In this document: positions 6,678-13,685 of the stretch, in pieces
Position numbering within the stretch: the first letter of the stretch is position 1
Layout of the letters: every line of letters starts with the position of its first letter
Origin: Collinsella sp.
GTDB taxonomy: Bacteria > Actinomycetota > Coriobacteriia > Coriobacteriales > Coriobacteriaceae
Direction of reading: 5' to 3'
Assembly (NCBI GenBank): GCA_019414245.1
Contig: DXMK01000002.1
Span: 1 to 13,926 of the forward strand
Length of the DNA stretch: 13,926 nucleotides
Translations under genes and position numbers: made by a program
The notes under the pieces: model-generated
Databases searched by the model: none
Told to the model about the DNA's origin: nothing
The model's input: only the letters and a program-made list of their open reading frames with translations

Positions 6678-7973
6678 ATGGCACCAGCTTTGTCCGATCT
6701 TCAACCGCAATCAGCGCCCAAGGCCACCGCAGCGGCGCAGACCGCTATCGGTGACGGTCTTGTTGCAGAAGCTCAGGCTTTTGCAGACGAGCTCGCTGCG
6801 TGGCGACACGATCTACACCAGATGCCCGAGCTGGGTAATAGCCTCCCACAGACCTCTGCGTATATCCAAGCGCGCCTGACCGAGATGGACATCCCGTTTG
6901 CCACGCTCGTCGATGGTTCCTGCGTTGTGGGCCTTGTCGGCGCCGGTGCCGCCGCGGCCCAGGGTAATGGCGTCTGCACGAATGAGCAGGCCGGTACGGT
7001 CATCATGCTCCGTGGCGACATGGACGCCCTGCCCGTTGCCGAGGAATCCGGCGAGCCCTTTGCATCCACCAACGGCTGCATGCACGCTTGCGGTCACGAT
7101 ATGCACGCGACGGCGCTGCTTGGTGCGGCTCGTATGCTCAAAGCGCGCGAGGCAGAGCTTGTTGATGCCAACGCCACGGTTAAGTTGCTGTTCCAGCCGG
7201 GCGAGGAAACCTTTGAGGGTGCCCGCGCCGCCATCGCCGACGGTCTGCTGCAGAACCCGCGTCCTCAGGTCGCCTTTGCCATGCATGTCAATAGCCAGTC
7301 GCCGCTTGGTTTGGTGCTCTACGGCAGCCCGGCGCTCTCGGGCGTGTACGGTTTTCGCATCACGCTTCAAGGCAAGGGCGGCCATGGCTCGAGCCCCGAG
7401 ATTTGCATCGACCCCATCACGGCCGGCGTGCATGTGCATCTGGCACTTCAGGAGCTCATCTCCCGCGAGGTGCCGGCGGCCAAGGAAGTCGCACTTACCG
7501 TTGGTAAGTTTGCCGGCGGCTTGGCGGCCAACGTCATCCCCGACACCTGCGTGCTTGAGGGAACGCTGCGCGGCTTTGATGTTGAGCTCATGGAGCACCT
7601 AAAGACCCGCATCGCGGAGGTCGTTAACGGCGTTGCCGCAACATATCGTACGCCGGCGACCATCGAGACGCTTTCGGATGTTCCGCCGCTTGTACTCGAC
7701 AGCGATATGACTCAGGCGTCGCTTGGCTACGTGGGCGCAGTGCTGCCCAAGGTGGCTTTCTTGCCGCTTTTCCATGCCATGGCGAGTGAGGACTTTGCGC
7801 TTATCTCGAGCGAGATTCCGAGTGCGTACTTTACCGTGGGCGCGGCCGTAACCGACACGGACGAACACTTTGCCCAGCACCATCCCAAGGCACGTTTTAA
7901 CGATGCCGAGCTTCCTCTCGGCGCCGCGGCCTATACCGCCGTCGCTTTGGGCTATATCGCCGACCACCGGTAG
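6678..7973 (+). CDS. M20 family (M20D) amidohydrolase
   Basis: A 431-residue cytoplasmic metal-dependent hydrolase of the M20D/amidohydrolase group, which removes acyl or amino-acid groups from small amides (N-acyl amino acids, hippurate-like compounds or indole-acetyl-amino-acid relatives). Visible motifs: RGDMDALPV (112-120), the metal-binding MHACGHDMH (135-143, with Cys138 and His140), FQPGEETFEGA (172-182, with Glu176 and Glu177), AMHV with His203, the lid-domain motif GKGGHGSSPE (232-241), ASEDF (369-373) and HHP (401-403). All expected metal ligands appear to be present. The reading frame extends upstream to TTG 6624, but ATG 6678 is preferred because GGAGGG (6667-6672) sits 5 nt before it and family homology begins after it. 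The MFS gene downstream may have supplied its substrate. Confidence 0.92.
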   Translation: MAPALSDLQPQSAPKATAAAQTAIGDGLVAEAQAFADELAAWRHDLHQMPELGNSLPQTSAYIQARLTEMDIPFATLVDGSCVVGLVGAGAAAAQGNGVCTNEQAGTVIMLRGDMDALPVAEESGEPFASTNGCMHACGHDMHATALLGAARMLKAREAELVDANATVKLLFQPGEETFEGARAAIADGLLQNPRPQVAFAMHVNSQSPLGLVLYGSPALSGVYGFRITLQGKGGHGSSPEICIDPITAGVHVHLALQELISREVPAAKEVALTVGKFAGGLAANVIPDTCVLEGTLRGFDVELMEHLKTRIAEVVNGVAATYRTPATIETLSDVPPLVLDSDMTQASLGYVGAVLPKVAFLPLFHAMASEDFALISSEIPSAYFTVGAAVTDTDEHFAQHHPKARFNDAELPLGAAAYTAVALGYIADHR

Positions 7974-7982
7974 CACCCAACC

Positions 7983-8040
7983 TTGCCTTTCAAGCCTGCG
8001 GGCATGGCCGTAAGGCCTATGCCCTTGTCTTTCAAGGCAA
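7983..8040 (+). repeat. Nested hairpin after the amidohydrolase gene
   Basis: TTGCCTT (7983-7989) can pair with AAGGCAA (8034-8040) around an inner hairpin: GGGCAT (8000-8005) with ATGCCC (8019-8024) and GGCC with GGCC, closed by GTAA, with one bulged T at 8018. The 8-mer CTTTCAAG occurs on both sides. There is no clear T-run; weak terminator or RNA-stability element. Confidence 0.5.
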
Positions 8041-8052
8041 TCTTGGGCACTA

Positions 8053-8069
8053 CCGGCGCCCGGCGCCGG
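8053..8069 (+). repeat. GC hairpin in the leader of the MFS gene
   Basis: CCGGCGC (8053-8059) pairs with GCGCCGG (8063-8069) around a 3-nt loop, 17 nt before the ribosome site TAAGGAG. It may limit ribosome access or mark the end of the upstream transcript. Confidence 0.45.
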
Positions 8070-8096
8070 CTATTCGTTTGTTAAATAAGGAGCAGT

Positions 8097-8546
8097 ATGT
8101 CCCAGCAGCGTAAGTTCTTCCCCGGCTGGCTCGTTGTGACCTCCGGCTTCGTGATCATGGCCACGTGCTACACGATTTTCGTCAACTGCATGAGCCTGTT
8201 TCAGCCGCTGATCGTCAGCGACCTGGGCATTTCCCTTGCGCAGTACAACATCTCCAATGCCATCTCCACCGTGGTGAGTGTCGTGGGTTCGCTCGTTATC
8301 GGCCATGTTGCCGATAAGGTGAGTGGCCGCGTATTGGGCTCGCTTACCGTTATCGCCACCTCGACGGTGCTCGCGGGCATGAGCTTTGTGGGTGAGCTTT
8401 GGCAGGTCTATGTGCTCTTTGCCGTCTCGGGCTCCTTTGCGAGCACCTGGATCGTGTGCCTGGCGTGCTCCGTGGTCATGCTCGTGTTCCTGCTGGCATC
8501 CGAGCCCATCGCCGCCAAGCTGCGCGCGAGCGTGGCGGGGGAGTAG
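8097..8546 (+). CDS. MFS transporter with the middle deleted (probable pseudogene)
   Basis: Only 149 residues, against about 400 for a working major facilitator superfamily permease. The first part is a good MFS beginning: helix 1 at about 10-31, helix 2 at about 47-70, the loop 2-3 signature GHVADKVSGRV (69-79), helix 3 at about 81-98, and the start of helix 4 at VYVLFAV. From about residue 111 the sequence reads like the end of such a protein: SGSFASTWIVCL followed by one helix and the tail ASEPIAAKLRAS. The likely reading is an in-frame deletion of roughly 250 residues near base 8427. Ribosome site (AAGGAG, 8087-8092), ATG and codon usage are intact, so the loss looks recent, or the short form is kept. 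It almost certainly cannot transport as a normal MFS protein. It lies 123 nt after the amidohydrolase gene. Confidence 0.75.
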   Translation: MSQQRKFFPGWLVVTSGFVIMATCYTIFVNCMSLFQPLIVSDLGISLAQYNISNAISTVVSVVGSLVIGHVADKVSGRVLGSLTVIATSTVLAGMSFVGELWQVYVLFAVSGSFASTWIVCLACSVVMLVFLLASEPIAAKLRASVAGE

Positions 8547-8582
8547 GTAGGCCAAAGCGCATCGCCGCTTGTCCGCTTCGTC

Positions 8583-8644
8583 CGCGGCGGCGCGTCTGGC
8601 CGAACGAGTCCCCATACCCTCGTTCGGTCAGGCGCGCCGCCGCG
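8583..8644 (+). repeat. 26-bp hairpin between MFS remnant and hisS
   Basis: The arms 8583-8608 and 8619-8644 pair at every one of 26 positions (24 Watson-Crick, two G-U) around the loop at 8609-8618. The sequence after it, TTGCTGCTTT, is a poor T-run. It could be an unusual terminator of the amidohydrolase/MFS transcript, or a repeat element. Confidence 0.75.
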
Positions 8645-8660
8645 TTGCTGCTTTGTGCCG

Positions 8661-8666
8661 TATAAT
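8661..8666 (+). promoter_or_regulatory. -10 box of hisS promoter
   Basis: A perfect TATAAT, 42 nt before the hisS start. The expected -35 area falls on the second arm of the large hairpin and has no good hexamer (CGCCGC region), so activity depends on the -10 box or on a factor. Confidence 0.55.
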
Positions 8667-8708
8667 GTCCACTACCTATGACGCGATACAAAAGAAAGGT
8701 GTTTGCCC

Positions 8709-10022
8709 ATGCAGGCACAGAAGGCGGAGGGAACCCGCGACCTTATCGGCGCCGAGATGCGCGCCTGGCAAAAGATGCAGCAGATTGCGGCCGGCGTGTT
8801 CGAGCCGTTTGGTTTTAAACCCATCGAGACGCCCGCGATCGAGCAGGTTGACGTGTTTGTCCACGGTATCGGCCAGTCGACCGACGTCGTGCGCAAGGAA
8901 ATGTTCCGCGTGTTCAGCGGTGCCAACCTGGAGCGCGTCTTTACCGAGGGCACCGACACCAAACTCAAGCCCAAGCAGCGCCTGGCACTTCGCCCCGAGG
9001 GCACGGCCGGCGTGGTGCGCGCCGTCGTCGAGAACAATCTGGTGCCCCAGGGCTCCACGCCGTTTAAGGCTTACTACGCCGAGGCCATGTTCCGCGGCGA
9101 GCGTCCCCAGAAGGGCCGCCTGCGCCAGTTCCACCAGGTGGGCATCGAGTGGCTCGGCGCTCCCGATCCGGCGGCAGACGCCGAGTGCATCATCATGCTC
9201 ATGGAGTTCTACAAGCGCCTGGGCTTCGATCTTTCCAAGCTTCGTCTGCTCATCAACTCGATGGGTGACGCCCAGTGCCGTCCGGCTTACCGCGAGCAGG
9301 TCAAGCAGTTCATCCTCGATCACGCAGACGAGATGTGTGACGAGTGCCGCGAGCGCGCCGAGCTCAACCCGCTGCGTGCCTTCGACTGCAAGAACGACCA
9401 CTGCCGCGAGATCATGGCCGAGGCTCCGCTGATGGGTGACAACCTGTGCGATGAGTGCCGCGAGCACTACGAGCAGGTCAAGCGCTATCTGGATGCCGCC
9501 GGTATCGAGTATGTCGAGGATCCCACCTTGGTGCGCGGCCTGGACTACTACACCCGTACTGTCTTTGAGGTCGAGGCCCCTGGCGCCGGCGTCGGCTCCA
9601 TCGGCGGCGGCGGCCGCTACGATGGCCTGGTCGAGCTCGAGGGTGGCAAGCCCACGGCGGGCGTCGGCTTTGCTGTCGGTTTTGAGCGCGCCCTGCTGGC
9701 CCTGCAGGCCTTTGGCAGCGATTTGGGTGCCGATGAGGCCCCGTGCGTCTATGTCGCCAACGCCGGCAAGGAGCTGCGTCAGAACGTCTTTGCCATTACG
9801 CAGGAGCTTCGCGCCGCAGGTATCGTGACCGAGGCCGACTATCAGGGTCGTTCGCTCAAGGCCCAGTTTAAGCAAGCCGATAAGGTAGGCGCCAAGCTCA
9901 TCTTGGTCCTGGGTGGCGACGAGCTTGCCGCCGGCAAGGTCAAAGTGCGCGACATGCAGAGCCATGACGAGGTGCTCGCCGATCTGGACAACGTCGTCGA
10001 GGCGGTTCGCGAGCGCCTGTAG
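8709..10022 (+). CDS. hisS: Histidyl-tRNA synthetase
   Basis: A 437-residue class II aminoacyl-tRNA synthetase that charges tRNA-His with histidine using ATP. Visible parts: the N-terminal GTRDL (8-12), LALRPEGTAGVVR (92-104), motif 2 FRGERPQKGRLRQFHQ (128-143), the histidine-specific motifs LVRGLDYYTR (274-283) and GVGFAVGFER (318-327, motif 3 region), and an anticodon-binding C-terminal domain from about 345 with VTEADYQGRSLKAQFKQAD. The region at 210-250 carries six cysteines in a CxxC...C...C...CxxC pattern, suggesting a metal site or disulfide. Length is normal. ATG 8709 is chosen over an in-frame TTG two codons earlier because AAAGG (8695-8699) is well spaced. aspS, a common neighbour of hisS in other bacteria, is not next to it. 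Confidence 0.97.
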   Translation: MQAQKAEGTRDLIGAEMRAWQKMQQIAAGVFEPFGFKPIETPAIEQVDVFVHGIGQSTDVVRKEMFRVFSGANLERVFTEGTDTKLKPKQRLALRPEGTAGVVRAVVENNLVPQGSTPFKAYYAEAMFRGERPQKGRLRQFHQVGIEWLGAPDPAADAECIIMLMEFYKRLGFDLSKLRLLINSMGDAQCRPAYREQVKQFILDHADEMCDECRERAELNPLRAFDCKNDHCREIMAEAPLMGDNLCDECREHYEQVKRYLDAAGIEYVEDPTLVRGLDYYTRTVFEVEAPGAGVGSIGGGGRYDGLVELEGGKPTAGVGFAVGFERALLALQAFGSDLGADEAPCVYVANAGKELRQNVFAITQELRAAGIVTEADYQGRSLKAQFKQADKVGAKLILVLGGDELAAGKVKVRDMQSHDEVLADLDNVVEAVRERL

Positions 10023-10079
10023 CGCATCTTTTTGAGCTTCGGGCCTGCTAACGTGCCCTGCTCATGGAGAGCGATTGTT

Positions 10080-10117
10080 ACGGGGGTGTTTCGCTTTTAT
10101 GCGGAATGCCCCCGTTT
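10080..10117 (+). terminator. Probable hisS terminator hairpin
   Basis: The arms 10080-10094 and 10101-10115 pair at all 15 positions (12 Watson-Crick, three G-U) around the loop TTTTAT. Only a short TTT follows, so it is a weak intrinsic terminator or a 3' stability hairpin. It lies 57 nt after the hisS stop codon. Confidence 0.6.
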
Positions 10118-10135
10118 ACGTATGCCGCCCACCGA

Positions 10136-10235
10136 GAAATACGACCATTTAGGGCAAAAACCTTTGCAATGCAGAAAATACTTTTGTGTGGTAAAGCGCA
10201 ATCAGTGTCGAAAGTATTTCTCAAGCGCCTATAAT
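10136..10235 (+). promoter_or_regulatory. ppc promoter with repeated GAAA-TA motifs
   Basis: TATAAT at 10230-10235 is a perfect -10 box; no strong -35 hexamer is seen around 10207-10212. Upstream are three related motifs: GAAATAC (10136-10142), GAAAATAC (10174-10181) and GAAAGTAT (10210-10217, over the -35 area). The last two are embedded in longer similar blocks that both begin with GCAAT, and they also form a dyad (10173-10184 with 10211-10221, one extra base). This suggests binding of an activator or repressor to ppc control DNA. Confidence 0.45.
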
Positions 10236-10259
10236 GAATACCGCATGTTACGTGCATAG

Positions 10260-10282
10260 AAGGAGGAATGGGAGGAAACGTG
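10260..10282 (+). promoter_or_regulatory. Tandem Shine-Dalgarno sites deciding the ppc start
   Basis: Two purine sites lie in a row: AAGGAGG (10260-10266) and GGGAGG (10270-10275), with ATG 10268 between them and GTG 10280 after them in the same frame. The first site is too close to ATG for normal initiation, so GTG is the likelier start. Confidence 0.6.
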
Positions 10283-13093
10283 GCTGAGAACCTAAGCAAC
10301 CAGTCTGTACCCGAAGCCGCGGCGCGCGTCGCTGCCGTGGTCAACCGCCTCGTTAACCGAATCGGCTCGAATGCCGAGTCCAGGGAGCGTCTCGCCGAGA
10401 TCGAGATCCCCGAGGAGCTGCGCGACAATCTGGCGCTGTTCTTGCGCCTGGAGCGCCGTGTGCTTAGCGAGTATGATCCCGAGATCGCGGACCTGTTCGA
10501 CAAGATTTTGACAGCCGAGATTGTGGTCAATGCCGGCAACCCCGGTACCTGCGCTGCCGACGAAGCCGTCGACGAGCAGGGCGTGCCCACCGCCGACGAG
10601 CCCACTGCCGTGGCATTTCGTGAGGTCGTCGATTTGATCGACAGCCTGCCGCTCGATAAGCAGCAGGTCATCGTTCGCGCCTTTACGAGCTTTTTCCATC
10701 TGGCAAACCTGTCGGAGGAGAACTACCGTGTGGCGCAGCTGCGCGAGCGCGAGGCCGGTGCGTCGACCGATACCGAGGTCGATCCTGCCAACGAGCTTAC
10801 CGTTGCCTATCACCAGCTGGTGAATGAGCTGGGTGTCGAGGGTGCCAACGAGCTGCTCGACAAGCTCGAGTTCCACCCTGTCTTTACCGCACATCCCACC
10901 GAGGCCCGTCGTAAGGCCGTCGAGGGCAAGATCCGCCGTATCTCCAACCTGCTGGAGGAGCGTCCGCGTCTGGGCGGCTCCGACCTGGTGGAGAACGAGC
11001 GCCATATGCTGCAGGAGATCGACGCCCTGGTGCGTACGAGTCCCATCGCGCTCAAGAAGCCCACGCCGGTCGAGGAAGCCGATACCATCATCGACATCTT
11101 CGATAACACGCTGTTCGACGTTATCCCCGTTATCTATCGTCGTTTTGACGATTGGGTGCTGGGCGACAAGGCCGGTACTGTGCCGCCGCTGTGCCCGGCG
11201 TTCTTCCATCCCGGCAGCTGGATCGGTTCCGACCGCGACGGTAACCCCAACGTCACCGCCAAGGTGAGCCGTGAGGTCGCCGCCAAGTACTTTACGCACA
11301 TGGTGCTCAAGCTCGAGGACAAGTGCCGCCACATCGGCCGCAACCTCACGCTCGAGGCTACCTACAGCAAGCCGTCGGCCGAGCTCATTAACCTGTGGAA
11401 CCATCAGGTCGAGATGAGCCCTCGTTACACGGCCCGCGCCGAGCTGATCTCCGAGCACGAGCCGCATCGCGCCGTCATGCTCGTCATGGCCGACCGCCTG
11501 AACGCCACCGTCCGTCGTATCACCGACACCATGTACCACAGCGCCGACGAGTTCCTGGATGACCTGCGCGTCGTCCAGCGTTCGCTGGCCGCCTGCGGTG
11601 CCGTCCGTGCTGCCTACGGCCCGGTCCAAACCATCATCTGGCAGGTCGAGTCCTTCGGCTTCCATATGGTCGAGATGGAGTTCCGTCAGCACTCCGTGGT
11701 GCATGCCCGCGCCCTTAAGGATATCCACGAGAACGGTATCCATGGCGACCTGCAGCCCATGACGCGCGAGGTCATCGATACCTTCCGCGCTATCGGCTCC
11801 ATCCAAAAGCGCTACGGCAAGAAGATGGCGCACCGCTACATCATCTCGTTTACCAAGAGCGCTCAGCATGTGGCCGACGTCTTTGAGCTGGCGCACCTGT
11901 CCTTTGCACACGAGGAGGATGTCCCCGAGCTCGACGTGATCCCGTTGTTCGAGCAGCTCGAGGACCTCGAGGGCTGCGTCGACGTGCTCGATCAGATGCT
12001 TACGCTGCCCGTGGTGCAAAAGCGCCTTGCCCAGACCAACCGCCGCATGGAGGTCATGCTGGGCTATTCCGACTCCTCCAAGGATGCCGGTCCTACCACG
12101 GCCATGCTCGCGCTGCACTCCGCGCAGGAGCGCATCGCCAAGTGGGCAGAGAAGAACGATATCGACCTGGTGCTCATGCACGGTCGCGGCGGTGCCGTGG
12201 GCCGTGGCGGCGGCCCGGCCAACAAGGCCGTGCTGGCGCAGCCCAAGGGTTCGGTCAACTGCTTCTTTAAGCTTACCGAGCAGGGCGAAGTCATCTTTGC
12301 CCGTTACGGCAACCGCACGCTGGCTCAGCGCCATGTTGAGTCCGTTGCCGCCGCAACGCTTTTGCAGTCGGCCCCGAGTGTCGAGAAGACTAACACCGAG
12401 ACCACTCAGAAGTTCTGGGATATGGCCGAGAAGCTCAACACCGCAAGCCACGAGCGTTATCTGGACCTGCTGAACACCGAGGACTTTACACCGTGGTTCT
12501 CGACCGTGACGCCGCTGACCGAGGTCGGTCTGCTGCCGATCGGCTCGCGTCCCGCCAAGCGCGGCCTGGGCGCCAAGTCGCTTGATGACCTGCGTACCAT
12601 TCCGTGGATCTTCAGCTGGAGCCAGGCGCGCATCAATCTGGCCGCTTGGTACGGCCTGGGCACCGCTTGCGAGCAGCTGGGCGATCTTGACCAGCTCAAG
12701 GCTGCCTACCAGGAGTGGCCGTTCTTCCGCACCTTTATCGACAACATCGAGATGTCGATTGCTAAGACCGATCAGCGTATCGCCAAGATGTATCTGCACC
12801 TGGGCGATCGCCAGGATCTGTCCGAGAAGGTCTTCACCGAGATGCAGCTCACCCGTAAGTGGGTCCTTGCCATCGTCGGTGATGAGTGGCCGCTGCAGCG
12901 CCGCCGCGTGCTCGGTTGCGCCGTCCGCGTACGCAACCCCTACGTCGACGCCCTTTCCATCGCCCAGGTCCGCGCCCTTCGCGAGGTGCGTATGAATCAG
13001 GACGAGATGGCCGAGGAGAAGAAGGCCGAGTACATGAGCCTGATTCTTTCGACTGTGACCGGCGTCTCGGCAGGTTTGCAGAACACGGGGTAA
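10280..13093 (+). CDS. ppc: Phosphoenolpyruvate carboxylase
   Basis: A 937-residue cytoplasmic enzyme that makes oxaloacetate and phosphate from phosphoenolpyruvate and bicarbonate, refilling the C4 pool used for amino acids and reductive succinate formation. Family signatures are all present: TAHPTEARRK with the catalytic His205 (203-212), GSWIGSDRDGNPNV (312-325), GYSDSSKDAG with Lys601 (595-604), HGRGGAVGRGGGP (634-646), TEQGEVI (666-672), LRTIPWIFSWSQ (771-782) and the C-terminal NTG (935-937). Length fits the usual 880-970. GSWIGSDRD differs slightly from the commoner GSWMGGDRD. The start is uncertain: GTG 10280 has GGGAGG (10270-10275) 4 nt upstream and AAGGAGG 13 nt upstream, while in-frame ATG 10268 is only 1 nt from AAGGAGG. 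GTG is preferred, giving MAENLSNQ. Confidence 0.96.
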   Translation: MAENLSNQSVPEAAARVAAVVNRLVNRIGSNAESRERLAEIEIPEELRDNLALFLRLERRVLSEYDPEIADLFDKILTAEIVVNAGNPGTCAADEAVDEQGVPTADEPTAVAFREVVDLIDSLPLDKQQVIVRAFTSFFHLANLSEENYRVAQLREREAGASTDTEVDPANELTVAYHQLVNELGVEGANELLDKLEFHPVFTAHPTEARRKAVEGKIRRISNLLEERPRLGGSDLVENERHMLQEIDALVRTSPIALKKPTPVEEADTIIDIFDNTLFDVIPVIYRRFDDWVLGDKAGTVPPLCPAFFHPGSWIGSDRDGNPNVTAKVSREVAAKYFTHMVLKLEDKCRHIGRNLTLEATYSKPSAELINLWNHQVEMSPRYTARAELISEHEPHRAVMLVMADRLNATVRRITDTMYHSADEFLDDLRVVQRSLAACGAVRAAYGPVQTIIWQVESFGFHMVEMEFRQHSVVHARALKDIHENGIHGDLQPMTREVIDTFRAIGSIQKRYGKKMAHRYIISFTKSAQHVADVFELAHLSFAHEEDVPELDVIPLFEQLEDLEGCVDVLDQMLTLPVVQKRLAQTNRRMEVMLGYSDSSKDAGPTTAMLALHSAQERIAKWAEKNDIDLVLMHGRGGAVGRGGGPANKAVLAQPKGSVNCFFKLTEQGEVIFARYGNRTLAQRHVESVAAATLLQSAPSVEKTNTETTQKFWDMAEKLNTASHERYLDLLNTEDFTPWFSTVTPLTEVGLLPIGSRPAKRGLGAKSLDDLRTIPWIFSWSQARINLAAWYGLGTACEQLGDLDQLKAAYQEWPFFRTFIDNIEMSIAKTDQRIAKMYLHLGDRQDLSEKVFTEMQLTRKWVLAIVGDEWPLQRRRVLGCAVRVRNPYVDALSIAQVRALREVRMNQDEMAEEKKAEYMSLILSTVTGVSAGLQNTG

Positions 13094-13114
13094 TCGATAG
13101 CCCTGTAGTCGTCC

Positions 13115-13241
13115 GGGCCCGCCGTTAGTTTACTTTTAGGCACGTCCTCGGACATGCAAGAAGCCCTCGCTGCGCACTTCGTGCGGCGAGGGCTTCTTGC
13201 GTCCTGCGGAGTGTGCCTAAAAGTAAACTAATGGCGGGCCC
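13115..13241 (+). repeat. 127-nt nested inverted repeat after ppc
   Basis: The outer arms 13115-13143 and 13213-13241 pair at all 29 positions, with one G-U wobble (13124 with 13232) and 28 Watson-Crick pairs. Inside is a separate 15-bp perfect stem (13156-13170 with 13186-13200), capped by CGCAC-TTC-GTGCG at 13173-13185. The outer arms combine a GC-rich foot (GGGCCCGCC) with an AT-rich core (TAGTTTACTTTTAGG), quite unlike the inner stem. It starts 21 nt after the ppc stop codon. It could be a small non-autonomous repeat element inserted around, or carrying, a terminator-like hairpin. No target-site duplication is obvious. Confidence 0.8.
13156..13200 (+). terminator. Inner hairpin, possible ppc terminator
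   Basis: A 15-bp perfect stem with a capped loop, 62 nt downstream of the ppc stop codon. The only T-rich part is within its own 3' arm (GGCTTCTTGC), so intrinsic termination would be inefficient. Listed because it is the best transcription stop candidate for ppc. Confidence 0.4.
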
Positions 13242-13407
13242 TGCGATGTCCGGTCTTCGGCGGATTACTGGCTGGGGGAATTAATGGCGCGCTTCGCGCG
13301 TTTGGAAAGGGCTTCGTGCTGCGGAATGCATTTAGAGGGAAACCCATCGGGTTCCTTCGTCCTCGGTTTACGGCGGATCAGCCGCTGGGTGAGGGTGGTG
13401 CTTGGGG

Positions 13408-13500
13408 CGACGTGCAAAAAACGGAGTTTTCAGCAGCCAAAGATTGGTGCATAAGGCTATGGCTGACGTTTGCGGCCCCTGTTGATGCTTTTGCACGACG
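13408..13500. repeat. Imperfect 12-bp inverted repeat pair
   Basis: CGACGTGCAAAA (13408-13419) and TTTTGCACGACG (13489-13500) are inverted copies with 11 of 12 matches, 69 nt apart. The enclosed DNA includes the small stem AAAAC-GGA-GTTTT. They might be the ends of a small element; no duplicated target is evident. Confidence 0.35.
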
Positions 13501-13685
13501 ATTGGGCTTTGGCGATATTCATATATGGCTGGTTTCTCGCCGCATGCTATCCAGATGGGTCGAGTCATGAGGACTATCTACTTTTTGAAAGACTTTTGAC
13601 ACCAAAATCTTATCTCGCGATGCTGAATACTCGCAAAAATGCACGCTCCGGAGGGTACCACCCTGTTACGGCTAGAAATCCATTC

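Noticed and set aside
8569..9432. Plus-strand 287-codon frame overlapping hisS
   Set aside because: It is Ser/Arg/Ala-rich frame-shifted translation of hisS and begins inside the 26-bp hairpin region.
8676..9965. Minus-strand open frame of 429 codons opposite hisS
   Set aside because: hisS on the + strand has every synthetase motif; the antisense frame is a GC-driven shadow.
10032..10259. Small plus-strand frame of 75 codons between hisS and ppc
   Set aside because: It runs through the hairpin and the ppc control motifs, has no ribosome site, and its apparent peptide repeat only reflects the repeated DNA motifs.
10292..12799. Long minus-strand open frame of 835 codons opposite ppc
   Set aside because: It is fully antisense to phosphoenolpyruvate carboxylase, has shadow-type composition and no ribosome site or known motif.
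13115..13241. Complete insertion sequence
   Set aside because: The inverted arms look like terminal repeats, but only 69 bases lie between them, there is no transposase, and no duplicated target site is seen.
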